64,000 nucleotides of DNA, taken from positions 3,162,001 through 3,226,000 of the forward strand of contig NZ_CP033831.1 in assembly GCF_003812745.1 (NCBI RefSeq). The letters are read 5' to 3'. Made by a program: the position numbers and the translations under genes. The notes under the pieces are model-generated. The model did no database searches. It had not been told where the DNA came from and worked only from the letters and a program-made list of their open reading frames with translations. Below, piece after piece: positions 21,602 to 29,520 of the stretch. How positions within the stretch are numbered: position 1 is the first letter of the stretch; the number at the start of each line of letters is the position of its first letter. The stretch is from Serratia sp. FDAARGOS_506. Its GTDB lineage: Bacteria > Pseudomonadota > Gammaproteobacteria > Enterobacterales > Enterobacteriaceae.

Positions 21602-23008
21602 TCAGGATGCCAGCGTGGCGAGCCCCAGGGCTTGTGCGCAGGCTTCCAGCGAACGCTGCTGGGTTTGTTGATACAGCGCCAGCTCGTCGATGACCTCACT
21701 GCCCAACGCTTGTTCAAACGCTGCACGGCTGGAAGCGGCGTTGTACTGCGTGTGGCGGTTGTCCCCCAGATTCGACTGGAATATCCCTGCGGCGCTGACC
21801 GGCAGAAAGTCTTCATAAACCAGCGGCTGGAAGCGAACGTGTTCTTTCTCGATCAGTTGCTCCAGGGTGCTGTGTTTATCCAGCGACTCTTTGGCTGCCA
21901 GGCCGCATTCGGTCGGAAAATAGCGGAACCACGCCAGCTGTTGCTCGCGCAGCGTGGCGTAATCATCAGGAAACGCCCGGAAGTTTTCCTCGAGCAGTTG
22001 ATAGTAACGCTCGGCATTCTTCTCGCTTGGCGGGGCCTGTAGCGCATCGTTGGTCGCCTGCAGCAGGCGGTCGTAGAGTGCGCGTCCTTTAGGCGTCAGC
22101 GCCACGCCGCGTTGTTCGATCTCGCCGAAGCGCGCGGTATGATGACCGGCAACGGCATGGCCGTCGCGCTCAATGAAATCGACGCTTTCTTCCAACGCCT
22201 TGAAGCTGGTCTGGCGCAGCAGGATCGCACGGCGGCGGCGCGGCGGGCCTTCGATGACCGCCTTGGGCGTAATGCCGCGGCCGGGCATCGCCTGCTGAAC
22301 GCGATCGATATCCAGCGTGCGCGGTGTCAGGTGGTTGATATGCGGCCCTTTAAACGCCACTACGTCGGCGATCAATCGATGCTGATCGTGCAACTGCCGG
22401 TATTCTTCGGCGCTGACTGTCGCCTGGCTGTGCCAGCGGAAGGTTTCCAGCGCTTGCTCGACAAATTCCTGCGCCTGCGTTTCATTTAATCCGCCTTGCG
22501 TTTCTTGCAGCGCGATCAGCTCCAACGCACGATCGGTAAAGATGCGGCGGCGCGCCAGCAAGCGCTCGGCCAGCTCACGCAGCGCCGGATTGTCTATCAG
22601 TTCCAGGCGTAGCAAGGAGGTGAACACGCGGAAAGGACTGATCTGCAGCGCGTCTTCATGTACGGCGCGAAAAGCGGTGGAGTGCACCGGAACGCCCGCT
22701 ACCGACAGGTCATAGTAACCGACTGGCTCCATGCCCATCACCCGGAACAGGCGGCGCAAGGTGGCCAACTCGTCTGCGGTACCGACCCGGATCGCGCCGT
22801 GGCGTTCCATCGCCAGGCGTTCTATCTCGCCGGTGATTTGTAGTTGATGAGCCAGTGCGGCATCTTCGCGCAGAACCTGTCGGTTGGTTTCCGCTACCAG
22901 TTCCAGCAGATCGCCGTACAGCGGTACCTCTTTTTGGTACATATCCGACATCGCGTGAGAGAATCTGGCGCGGATTTCATTAGGTGAAACGAACTGCTGG
23001 GCGGTCAT
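21602..23008 (-). CDS. ydcJ: YdcJ / HglS-type 2-oxoadipate dioxygenase/decarboxylase
   Basis: This 468-residue protein is closely related to E. coli YdcJ (DUF1338). Pseudomonas HglS of this family is an Fe(II) enzyme that turns 2-oxoadipate into D-2-hydroxyglutarate and CO2 in lysine catabolism. With the ATG at 23006-23008 (MTAQQFVSP, GGAG 8 bases upstream), the residues H70, R74 (ERHGAIRVGT) and H226 (INHLTPRTLDID) fall at the same numbers as reported HglS catalytic residues, and E296 (RFGEIEQRG) is the likely third metal ligand. Two in-frame ATGs lie 6 and 24 bases further upstream. No other lysine-degradation gene is nearby. It is inserted between lpxK and ycaQ relative to E. coli. Confidence 0.85.
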   Translation of the reverse strand: MTAQQFVSPNEIRARFSHAMSDMYQKEVPLYGDLLELVAETNRQVLREDAALAHQLQITGEIERLAMERHGAIRVGTADELATLRRLFRVMGMEPVGYYDLSVAGVPVHSTAFRAVHEDALQISPFRVFTSLLRLELIDNPALRELAERLLARRRIFTDRALELIALQETQGGLNETQAQEFVEQALETFRWHSQATVSAEEYRQLHDQHRLIADVVAFKGPHINHLTPRTLDIDRVQQAMPGRGITPKAVIEGPPRRRRAILLRQTSFKALEESVDFIERDGHAVAGHHTARFGEIEQRGVALTPKGRALYDRLLQATNDALQAPPSEKNAERYYQLLEENFRAFPDDYATLREQQLAWFRYFPTECGLAAKESLDKHSTLEQLIEKEHVRFQPLVYEDFLPVSAAGIFQSNLGDNRHTQYNAASSRAAFEQALGSEVIDELALYQQTQQRSLEACAQALGLATLAS

Positions 23009-23533
23009 GCGCATAGCTCCTTGATTCAGCATAATCTGAAAAATCGTGTTTTTAGCGGCAAAAGTGCTGGCGAAAAAGCCGTCTGCCTTGTTTTCCCCTC
23101 AAGTTTAGCCATCTGATTTGGGATTTGTTATAGGTGCGCCAAGCATATTAGAGTTTTATGCGTTAGCTCTCATTTGCAGCGCACAGACGGACAAGTGATG
23201 CGCCGGCCAGGAGGAAGAGGCGGCGGATTGGCTGCGGAGAACGATAAATTAATTCATGTGTATTCAGGGGGATAAAAATAAATTCGGCGTAATGGCGAAT
23301 TTAATGCAATAAACCTCTTGTGCATTCACCAGTTTTATGAGTAAATGCAAGTCGGCCTGTAATCCAGACCTATTTATGTTCGAGTTTAGAGTTAAGCAGT
23401 TCCTCCAAAAACGTTATCATCCGATTCCGCTTCAAAGACGAACCTTCTAAGTACCTCCCATAAGTAATGTTTCTGAAATGGCCCCAATTGCCTCTTATGG
23501 CAGGTTTTGTAAATATATTTAAAGGTAAATGTA
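23009..23533. other. Gap holding the promoter and long 5' leader of the first csp gene
   Basis: This 525-bp AT-rich stretch has no plausible gene on either strand. cspA-type genes typically have long structured leaders, and the end TTTAAAGGTAAATGTA before the ATG resembles the E. coli cspA ribosome site region. A short TGCC/GGCA hairpin lies near 23490. I could not find an exact match to the cspA cold-box, so leader control is inferred only from gene type and gap length. Confidence 0.5.
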
Positions 23534-23743
23534 ATGTCTAAGAAGACTGGTCAGGTTAAGTGGTTCAACGAAAGCAAAGGTTTTGGTTTCATTGAGCAGA
23601 ACGACGGCGGCAAAGATGTATTCGTACACTTCTCCGCAATCATGACCGACGGTTTCAAGACCCTGGCTGAAGGCCAGCGCGTCGAGTACACCATCCAGGA
23701 CAGCCCGCGCGGGCCGGCTGCCGCCAACGTAGTTGCTCTGTAA
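23534..23743 (+). CDS. Cold-shock domain protein, CspA family
   Basis: This 69-residue single-OB-fold RNA/DNA chaperone has an intact RNP1 (KGFGFIEQ) and RNP2 (DVFVHFSAI), followed by the normal [11 protein letters not shown] end. It is closest in memory to CspE/CspC-type proteins ([16 protein letters not shown]...[12 protein letters not shown]). Such proteins melt RNA structure and act as antiterminators, some after cold shock. The ATG is preceded by AAAGG. No individual csp symbol is assigned because the paralogs cannot be separated by eye. A second csp-like gene follows 222 bp downstream, after a terminator. Confidence 0.93.
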   Translation: MSKKTGQVKWFNESKGFGFIEQNDGGKDVFVHFSAIMTDGFKTLAEGQRVEYTIQDSPRGPAAANVVAL

Positions 23744-23830
23744 GAATACAGGGAACGCGTATAAGAGATCTTAATACAACCATGGTGACGCTTTAGCGCT
23801 GACTCATGCGGAAGATATTAAGTTCAACAA

Positions 23831-23856
23831 GCCCGCCTTAGTGCGGGTTTTTTAAT
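23831..23856 (+). terminator. Intrinsic terminator between the two csp genes
   Basis: CCCGC/GCGGG (23832-23836 and 23843-23847) with a 6-base loop is followed by TTTTTTAATTTTTT. It gives the two cold-shock genes separate transcripts. Confidence 0.85.
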
Positions 23857-23965
23857 TTTTTGCTCACGAGAGGTTTGTTACGAAAAACTTTAGGATGGGC
23901 TGGTAGCGTCCAGACAATATAAAAAATGACGTTGTCAAGGATGCTCAAGTAAAAGGATATAAGTT

Positions 23966-24187
23966 ATGTTTAAAAATACTGTGTTAAAAATGGGTCGCGT
24001 GAAATGGTTTAATCAGGCCGAAGGCTATGGTTTTATTTCACCGGTAGATGGCAGCGACGAAATCTATGTCAATCGCAACGCTATCGCCAACACCAAAAAT
24101 AAGTCGTTGAACGAAGGTCAGAACGTTGAGTTCTCGATCTATCGCAGCTCGCATGGGCTGTCCGCGGCAGACGTTATCGCGTTCTGA
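23966..24187 (+). CDS. Divergent cold-shock-domain protein with degenerate RNP2
   Basis: This is a 73-residue CspA-family paralog. The fold is recognisable (MGRVKWFNQAEGYGFISPVDGS...LNEGQNVEFSI...LSAADVIAF). RNP1 is GYGFIS instead of GFGFI, and RNP2 is IYVNRNAI instead of VFVHFSAI, so the conserved Phe-His-Phe nucleic-acid stacking face is partly lost. The start ATG at 23966 follows AAAAGGATATAAGTT; a second Met at residue 9 also fits the family N terminus. It has its own 5' region after a terminator. It may have altered or no RNA binding, as suggested for E. coli CspF/CspH. Function is unknown. Confidence 0.8.
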   Translation: MFKNTVLKMGRVKWFNQAEGYGFISPVDGSDEIYVNRNAIANTKNKSLNEGQNVEFSIYRSSHGLSAADVIAF

Positions 24188-24300
24188 TCGCACCCTCCTT
24201 CCTCGCCAGTGCCGGTGTCGCCACCCGCAAGCACTGGCGAAGATAAATCCCTCGATATCCACTATTATCAGGCCATTGCCTACTTGCCACGGATATCAGG

Positions 24301-25527
24301 ATGACCACCCCGATAATTGCCCTTACCGCCGCTCGCGCGCTGCACCTTGCCGCCCAGGGGCTGCTTTCTCCGCTTAAACGCCAGGCTAAGCCTGATGACG
24401 TCGTGAACGCGATTCAGCGCATGGGGCTGTTACAAATTGATACCATTAGCGTCGTCGCCCGCAGCCCATATCTGGTGCTGTTCAGCCGCTTGGGGGCCTA
24501 TCAGTCGGAATGGCTGGAGCAGGCGCTTGCCGGCCGCAAGCTGTTCGAGTATTGGGCGCATGAAGCCTGTTTCCTGCCGATTGAGGATTTTGGTCTACTG
24601 CGGCACCGCATGCTGGCGCCTCATGAGATGGGCTGGAAATATTCCGCCGACTGGGTGCGGCAGCACCAGGAGGCGATGGACAGCCTGCTGCGGCACATCG
24701 AGCAACAGGGGCCGGTGCGTTCCGCCGATTTCAACGCCGAAAAAAAGGGTAACAGCGGGTGGTGGGACTGGAAACCGGAGAAACGACATCTGGAGATCCT
24801 GTTTACCGCCGGCAAGCTGATGGTAGCCGAACGTCGCAATTTTCACCGGGTTTACGATCTGACCGAAAGGTTGTTGCCGGACTGGGACGATGCGCGTCAT
24901 ACGCTGCCTGCGGAGCGGGCGCGCAGGCAGATGCTGCGCCGCACCTGCCGCTATCTGGGCATTTTCCGCGCGGAATGGTTGGCAGATTACTATCGGCTGA
25001 AACGCGTGGCGCCAAAAGCCTTGCTGGCAGAACTGCAGGAGCAGGGGGAGATTACGCCCGTGCAGGTAGAAGGGCTGGAAGGGCAGTTCTATGTGCATGA
25101 ATCACTGGCGGAACTGTTGCCGCTGGCGGAACAGGGCAAACTCAAATCGACGGTCACCAGCCTGCTATCACCCTTTGATCCGGTGGTTTGGGACCGCCGG
25201 CGTGCGCTGGAGTTGTTCAACTTTGACTATCGCCTGGAGTGCTATACGCCGAAAGAAAAGCGCCGTTACGGTTACTTCACCCTGCCGGTGCTGCACCGCG
25301 GTGAGCTGGTGGGGCGCATTGACGCCAAGGCACACCGTCGACAGGGTATATTCGAGATCATCAGTTTCCATGCCGAGCCACAGGTACGTTTCGGCAAACA
25401 GCGGGCGCAGGATATCCGGCAAGCCATCGCGCGCACGGCCAAATGGCACGGTGCGCAATACGTAGCGCTGGGCAACATTCCGGCCTCATTGGCCGCTGAA
25501 TGGGGTGCCTGCTGGAAAGTGGGATAA
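24301..25527 (+). CDS. ycaQ: YcaQ, DNA glycosylase for interstrand crosslinks
   Basis: This 408-residue protein of the HTH_42/AlkZ superfamily is colinear with E. coli YcaQ (410 aa), also called AlkX. YcaQ unhooks N7-linked interstrand DNA crosslinks. The catalytic QxD motif is Q45-I46-D47 (LLQIDTI), at the same numbering as in E. coli. YWAHEACFLP, and SPFDPVVWDR followed by FDYRLECYTPKEKR, are the other conserved blocks. The ATG at 24301 aligns with the E. coli start. In E. coli ycaQ follows lpxK directly; here the oxygenase and csp genes lie between. Confidence 0.94.
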   Translation: MTTPIIALTAARALHLAAQGLLSPLKRQAKPDDVVNAIQRMGLLQIDTISVVARSPYLVLFSRLGAYQSEWLEQALAGRKLFEYWAHEACFLPIEDFGLLRHRMLAPHEMGWKYSADWVRQHQEAMDSLLRHIEQQGPVRSADFNAEKKGNSGWWDWKPEKRHLEILFTAGKLMVAERRNFHRVYDLTERLLPDWDDARHTLPAERARRQMLRRTCRYLGIFRAEWLADYYRLKRVAPKALLAELQEQGEITPVQVEGLEGQFYVHESLAELLPLAEQGKLKSTVTSLLSPFDPVVWDRRRALELFNFDYRLECYTPKEKRRYGYFTLPVLHRGELVGRIDAKAHRRQGIFEIISFHAEPQVRFGKQRAQDIRQAIARTAKWHGAQYVALGNIPASLAAEWGACWKVG

Positions 25528-25824
25528 CGAGCGACGCTGTCGGTGGGGTAAAACGAAGTTCAGCGCCGCTCGTTACAAAGGGGCTCACTGGCTGTAGTTA
25601 GCGAACAGAGCGATGATTTTATGCAGACGTTTGATCACGTATTACGGCCCTTTTTGTGATTTGCATCACAAAATTCTACGCCGAGATGCGCCGCAGTTCA
25701 AGCGGTTGCGCCGAAGTGGCGAGGAAATATCGGCGGGTTGATGCCGCCGATGATTAACCTGAGGCCGGGCCTTATGCTATCCTCATCTCCTTTCCCAGAT
25801 GACCTATCCCCTTGCGGAGGATGC
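25528..25824. other. Gap between ycaQ and ycaR holding a CRP-type site; no gene
   Basis: This 297-bp stretch has no supported gene. A 42-codon open frame (25613-25741) has no ribosome site. The main feature is the CRP-like palindrome at 25652-25673. A weak -10 (TATGCT, 25773-25778) about 50 bp before ycaR could start the ycaR-kdsB mRNA. Confidence 0.5.
25652..25673. promoter_or_regulatory. Perfect CRP-type operator
   Basis: TTTTGTGAT (25652-25660) and ATCACAAAA (25665-25673) form a perfect 9-bp inverted repeat around TTGC. It contains the full CRP consensus TGTGA-N6-TCACA. The centre is 162 bp before the ycaR ATG, and no well-placed -10 is evident on either strand. Confidence 0.6.
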
Positions 25825-26007
25825 ATGGACCACCGTTTACTCGAAATCGTTGCCTGCCCGGTATGCAACGGCAAACTCTATTTCAATAAAGAAAACCAGG
25901 AACTGGTATGCAAAGCGGACGGGTTGGCTTACCCGCTGCGCGACGGCATTCCTGTGCTGTTGGAAAATGAAGCGCGTGCACTGTCGCTGGATGAGAAACA
26001 CGCATGA
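25825..26007 (+). CDS. ycaR: Trm112-family small protein YcaR
   Basis: This 60-residue UPF0434/Trm112-like protein has the same length as E. coli YcaR. It reads [18 protein letters not shown], with one CxxC zinc-ribbon half and then [15 protein letters not shown]. The start is the ATG at 25825, four bases after GCGGAGG; an in-frame extension from 25738 precedes this ribosome site and is rejected. Its stop overlaps the kdsB ATG (ATGA, 26004-26007), so the two are translationally coupled. The function is not established; proteins of this shape can be partners of methyltransferases. Confidence 0.93.
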   Translation: MDHRLLEIVACPVCNGKLYFNKENQELVCKADGLAYPLRDGIPVLLENEARALSLDEKHA

Positions 26008-26753
26008 GTTTTATCGCTATTATTCCCGCCCGCTACGCCTCAACCCGTTTACCGGGTAAACCGCTGGCCGATATTCACGGCAAGCCGATGGTAGTACACG
26101 TGATGGAGCGCGCCCGCGAGTCCGGTGCCAGCCGCGTCATCGTGGCGACCGATCACCCAGAAGTCGCCAAAGCGGTGGAAGCCGCCGGCGGCGAAGTGTG
26201 CATGACCAGCCCGGATCACCATTCCGGCACCGAGCGGCTGGCGGAAGTGATCGCGCACTACGGTTTTGCCGATGACCAGATCATCGTTAACGTGCAGGGC
26301 GACGAGCCGCTGATCCCACCGGTGATCGTCCGTCAGGTGGCGGAGAATCTGGCGGGCAGTCAGGCCGGCATGGCGACGCTGGCGGTGCCGATCGAGAGCG
26401 CCGAAGAGGCTTTCAATCCCAACGCGGTGAAGGTCGTGATGGACGCGCAGGGCTACGCACTCTATTTCTCACGCGCTACCATTCCGTGGGATCGCGAACG
26501 TTTCGCCGCGTCTAAAGAGAGCATCGGCGACAGCCTGCTGCGTCATATCGGCATCTACGCGTACCGCGCCGGCTTCGTGCGCCGCTACGTCAGCTGGGCG
26601 CCGAGCCAGCTGGAGCAGATCGAGCTGTTGGAACAGCTACGCGTGCTGTGGTACGGTGAAAAAATCCACGTAGCGGTCGCGAAAGCGATCCCGAGCGTGG
26701 GCGTCGATACGCCGGAAGATCTCCAGCGCGTGCGCGACAGCATCCAACCCTGA
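26004..26753 (+). CDS. kdsB: 3-deoxy-manno-octulosonate cytidylyltransferase
   Basis: This 249-residue cytoplasmic enzyme activates Kdo with CTP to CMP-Kdo for lipopolysaccharide inner core synthesis. It has a nucleotidyltransferase fold with [16 protein letters not shown] at the N terminus, [12 protein letters not shown] (metal/substrate site) and RATIPWDR. E. coli KdsB (248 aa) aligns end to end. Start overlap with ycaR (ATGA) implies coupled translation. It is one of three LPS genes in this region, with msbA and lpxK. Confidence 0.98.
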   Translation: MSFIAIIPARYASTRLPGKPLADIHGKPMVVHVMERARESGASRVIVATDHPEVAKAVEAAGGEVCMTSPDHHSGTERLAEVIAHYGFADDQIIVNVQGDEPLIPPVIVRQVAENLAGSQAGMATLAVPIESAEEAFNPNAVKVVMDAQGYALYFSRATIPWDRERFAASKESIGDSLLRHIGIYAYRAGFVRRYVSWAPSQLEQIELLEQLRVLWYGEKIHVAVAKAIPSVGVDTPEDLQRVRDSIQP

Positions 26754-26763
26754 GCCTGAGTTT

Positions 26764-26789
26764 GTCGGCGCGTAGCGCAACGCGCCGAC
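26764..26789. repeat. Strong 10-bp hairpin after kdsB, no T-run
   Basis: GTCGGCGCGT (26764-26773) and ACGCGCCGAC (26780-26789) pair perfectly around a 6-base loop, 10 bases after the kdsB stop. No U-tract follows, so it is likely a 3'-end protector or Rho-linked end rather than a classical terminator. Confidence 0.5.
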
Positions 26790-26904
26790 GATGCAACACC
26801 CTCCATTATTGATCCCCGTTTTGTTGATCTGCGTTGAAGAATTTTTCCGCTCACCGTTCGATGATGTTATGTATCCCCCCTTATTAGCCTGAGGTGAATG
26901 CCTT

Positions 26905-27801
26905 ATGGAGCAGTTACGCGCCGAACTGAGCATTGTGCTGGGTGAGTCCATCAGCCGGCTGGAGCGGGTGAGCGAGCAGCCTTATGCGCATATGTATTCG
27001 TTGTACGATCGACAGGGCAACGCGATCCCGTTGATGGCGAAAAGCTTTATCTGTCAGGGCATCGCCCAGCAGGAGGCTTACAAGCTGTCGATGCTGGCGC
27101 GCGACGGGGATATTCGTCTGCCCACGGTGTACGGCGTGGTGTGTACTCACCAGGCGCCGTATAAGGAAATCCTGCTGATCGAGCGCCTGCGCGGCGTGTC
27201 GGCTGAAGCGCCGACGCGCTCGCCGGATCGCTGGAACATGCTGATGGAACAGATCGTTGACGGGGTATTGGCTTGGCACCGCATCGACAGCCACGGCAGC
27301 GTCGGCAGCGTTGACAGCACGCAGGAGAACGACTGGTTTTGCTGGTATCAACAGCGGGTCGAAGTGCTGTGGGCGACGGTGGTCAATCTCACTACCCCGC
27401 AGCTGACCATGGCGGATCGGCGTTTATTGTATCGCACGCGCGAAGCGCTGACCCATTTCTTCGTCGGTTTCGACGATCCCTGTGTTCTGGTGCACGGTAA
27501 CCTGTCGCTGCGCAGCATGCTGAAAGATCCCAAAAGCGATCAGCTGCTGGCGATGCTCAATCCCGGTGTGGTGCTGTGGGCGCCGCGCGAATACGATCTT
27601 TTCCGCCTTTGCGAGGCGGGCATGCCCAGTCAACTGTTGTTCCGCTATCTTCAGCGCGCACCGGTCGCCGACTCTTTCCTGGCGCGGCGCTGGCTGTATG
27701 TGGTGTGGGAAGCGGTAGGGCGCTTGATCCATACCGGCAAGCTGGAGCGGCGGCCGTTCGACTATGCGTCGCAACAGCTGCTGCCCTGGCTGGCCGGTTG
27801 A
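26905..27801 (+). CDS. ycbJ: YcbJ, aminoglycoside phosphotransferase-like protein
   Basis: This 298-residue protein aligns with E. coli YcbJ (297 aa) from MEQLRAELS to LLPWLAG. It has a phosphotransferase (APH/choline kinase-like) fold: LVHGNLSLRSMLKD sits where the catalytic loop HGDLHxxN is expected. Asp is replaced by Asn and the loop Asn is absent, so classic kinase activity is doubtful. No function is known. The ATG at 26905 follows GAGGTGAATGCCTT. The gene converges on elyC with only 7 bases between stops. Confidence 0.88.
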   Translation: MEQLRAELSIVLGESISRLERVSEQPYAHMYSLYDRQGNAIPLMAKSFICQGIAQQEAYKLSMLARDGDIRLPTVYGVVCTHQAPYKEILLIERLRGVSAEAPTRSPDRWNMLMEQIVDGVLAWHRIDSHGSVGSVDSTQENDWFCWYQQRVEVLWATVVNLTTPQLTMADRRLLYRTREALTHFFVGFDDPCVLVHGNLSLRSMLKDPKSDQLLAMLNPGVVLWAPREYDLFRLCEAGMPSQLLFRYLQRAPVADSFLARRWLYVVWEAVGRLIHTGKLERRPFDYASQQLLPWLAG

Positions 27802-27808
27802 ACGGGCC

Positions 27809-28582
27809 TTACTCGGTGCCGGCACTTTCCGGGCCTTTCAGCCATTGCCACAGGCTGCCCAGCGTTTCATACCAGGCACGTTCGGTATGGCCGAGGAACA
27901 TCGACGACGGCGTGGCGCGATCCCAAATATTCAGCGGCGAGTCGATCGCCAACTGGTTGGCCGGCGCCGGGATCGGGTGCAGGCCTTTAGCCTTGAAGAA
28001 GCGCATGGCGCGCGGCAGATGGTTGGCGGAGGTCACCAGAATGAATGGCTTCTCGCCGACCAACTTGGCTACCTGAGCGGCTTCTTCCTCGGTATCGCGC
28101 GGTTCCCTCAGGATCACCATATCGCTGCGCGGCACGCCCAGGCTTTCGGCCACCAGCGCCGCAGTCGCGGCGTTGCTTTGCATGTTTCCGGCGGACGCGC
28201 CGGTAAACACCATCTTGGCGCCGGGATGTGCAAGGTAAAGTCGCACGCCTTCCGTGACGCGCGGTAGGCTGTTGCCGAGCAAATTCGAGCTGGGCGCCCA
28301 ATCGGGATTGTAGGTATAGCCCCCGCCCAACACCACGATGTAGCTGACCGGATCGCTGCCGCGATAAGTCTGGTATTGGGCTTCGATCGGCCGCAGCAGC
28401 CGGTCGGCCACCGGCTGCAGGCTGAAAAGCAGTAAAAACAGCCAGCTCAGCGTAAAAATCGTCTTACCGCTTTTTTGCCAGCGGGTGAACCACAGCAGCA
28501 GCAGCGCCAGCCCCATCAGCAGCATTAACAGCGGCAGCGGCATCAGCAGGGCGCCAAAGAACTTTTTCAGGTTGAACAGCAT
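27809..28582 (-). CDS. elyC: Envelope biogenesis factor ElyC (YcbC)
   Basis: This 257-residue inner-membrane protein of the DUF218 family matches E. coli ElyC (259 aa). Two N-terminal helices (about residues 10-30 and 38-55) precede a soluble domain with YIVVLGGGYTYNP, LLVTSANHLPRAMxFF-type and PAPANQLAIDSPLN segments. In E. coli ElyC supports peptidoglycan assembly at low temperature and is linked to the undecaprenyl phosphate carrier. The ATG at 28580-28582 is the family start. It is divergent from cmoM, with 152 bp between the two starts. Confidence 0.93.
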   Translation of the reverse strand: MLFNLKKFFGALLMPLPLLMLLMGLALLLLWFTRWQKSGKTIFTLSWLFLLLFSLQPVADRLLRPIEAQYQTYRGSDPVSYIVVLGGGYTYNPDWAPSSNLLGNSLPRVTEGVRLYLAHPGAKMVFTGASAGNMQSNAATAALVAESLGVPRSDMVILREPRDTEEEAAQVAKLVGEKPFILVTSANHLPRAMRFFKAKGLHPIPAPANQLAIDSPLNIWDRATPSSMFLGHTERAWYETLGSLWQWLKGPESAGTE

Positions 28583-28734
28583 CGAAAATCAGATCCTTTT
28601 GGGTGAAAAAGCGGCATCCAGGCATAAACCGGCCGCAAGAAGATTCATTCTAAGCCAGTCTGTGCCAAAATAGCAGGTTTGAATGGGCGTGCGCTTTGCC
28701 GCCGACAAGAATGAGATCAGCGGAGCCGTTGTCC

Positions 28735-29520
28735 ATGCAGGATCGCAATTTTGACGATATTGCTGAAAAATTTGCGCGTAATATTTACGGCACCACGAAA
28801 GGCAAAATCCGCCAGGCGGTGGTTTGGCAGGATCTGACCGGGCTGCTGGCACAGTTGCCGCAGCGGCCGCTGCGCATCCTCGACGCCGGGGGCGGTGAAG
28901 GCCATATGGCCTGCCAGCTGGCAGAATTAGGACATCAGGTGTTGTTGTGCGATCTTTCTGGTGAGATGATCCAGCGCGCCGCGCAGCTGGCGGAGCAGAA
29001 AGGTGTGAGCCAGAACATGCAATTCGTACAAAGTTCTGCGCAGGATATCGCTCAACATTTGGAACAGCCGGTTGATCTGATATTGTTTCATGCAGTGCTT
29101 GAATGGATCGCCGAGCCCAAAGCGGCGCTGCAGGCGTTGTATGACTGCCTGACGCCGGGCGGCGCGCTGTCGCTGATGTTCTTCAACGCCAACGGCCTCT
29201 TGATGCGCAACGTGGTGTTGGGTAATTTCCAACTGGTGGATCCCGAGGTCAGACGGCGCCGCAAACGTTCGCTGTCGCCGCAATATCCGCACGATCCGCT
29301 ATTGGTCTACGGTTGGCTGGAACAGCTGGGCATGCGCATCGGCGGCAAAACCGGCGTGCGGGTGTTCCACGACTATCTGCAGAGCAGACAGCTGCAAACA
29401 CAAAAATTTGAAGAGTTACTGGCGCTTGAACAGCACTATTGCCGGCAGGAGCCGTACGTGAGTTTGGGGCGCTATATTCACGTCATGGCGCATAAACCAA
29501 ACCTGAAGGACGAACTATGA
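28735..29520 (+). CDS. cmoM: tRNA 5-carboxymethoxyuridine methyltransferase CmoM (SmtA)
   Basis: This 261-residue SAM-dependent methyltransferase has exactly the E. coli length. CmoM methylates the carboxyl group of cmo5U at tRNA position 34 to give mcmo5U. The SAM-binding motif I is LDAGGGEGH, and [14 protein letters not shown] is motif IV-like. The start is the ATG at 28735 ([13 protein letters not shown]); an in-frame frame from 28696 lacks family support. Its stop overlaps the mukF start (ATGA), making it the first gene of the cmoM-mukFEB operon. smtA was the old name in this operon. Confidence 0.95.
   Translation: MQDRNFDDIAEKFARNIYGTTKGKIRQAVVWQDLTGLLAQLPQRPLRILDAGGGEGHMACQLAELGHQVLLCDLSGEMIQRAAQLAEQKGVSQNMQFVQSSAQDIAQHLEQPVDLILFHAVLEWIAEPKAALQALYDCLTPGGALSLMFFNANGLLMRNVVLGNFQLVDPEVRRRRKRSLSPQYPHDPLLVYGWLEQLGMRIGGKTGVRVFHDYLQSRQLQTQKFEELLALEQHYCRQEPYVSLGRYIHVMAHKPNLKDEL

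Noticed and set aside
25613-25741. A 42-codon open frame across the CRP-type palindrome before ycaR
   Set aside because: No Shine-Dalgarno sequence, arginine-rich tail of no known type, and the frame simply spans a regulatory gap.
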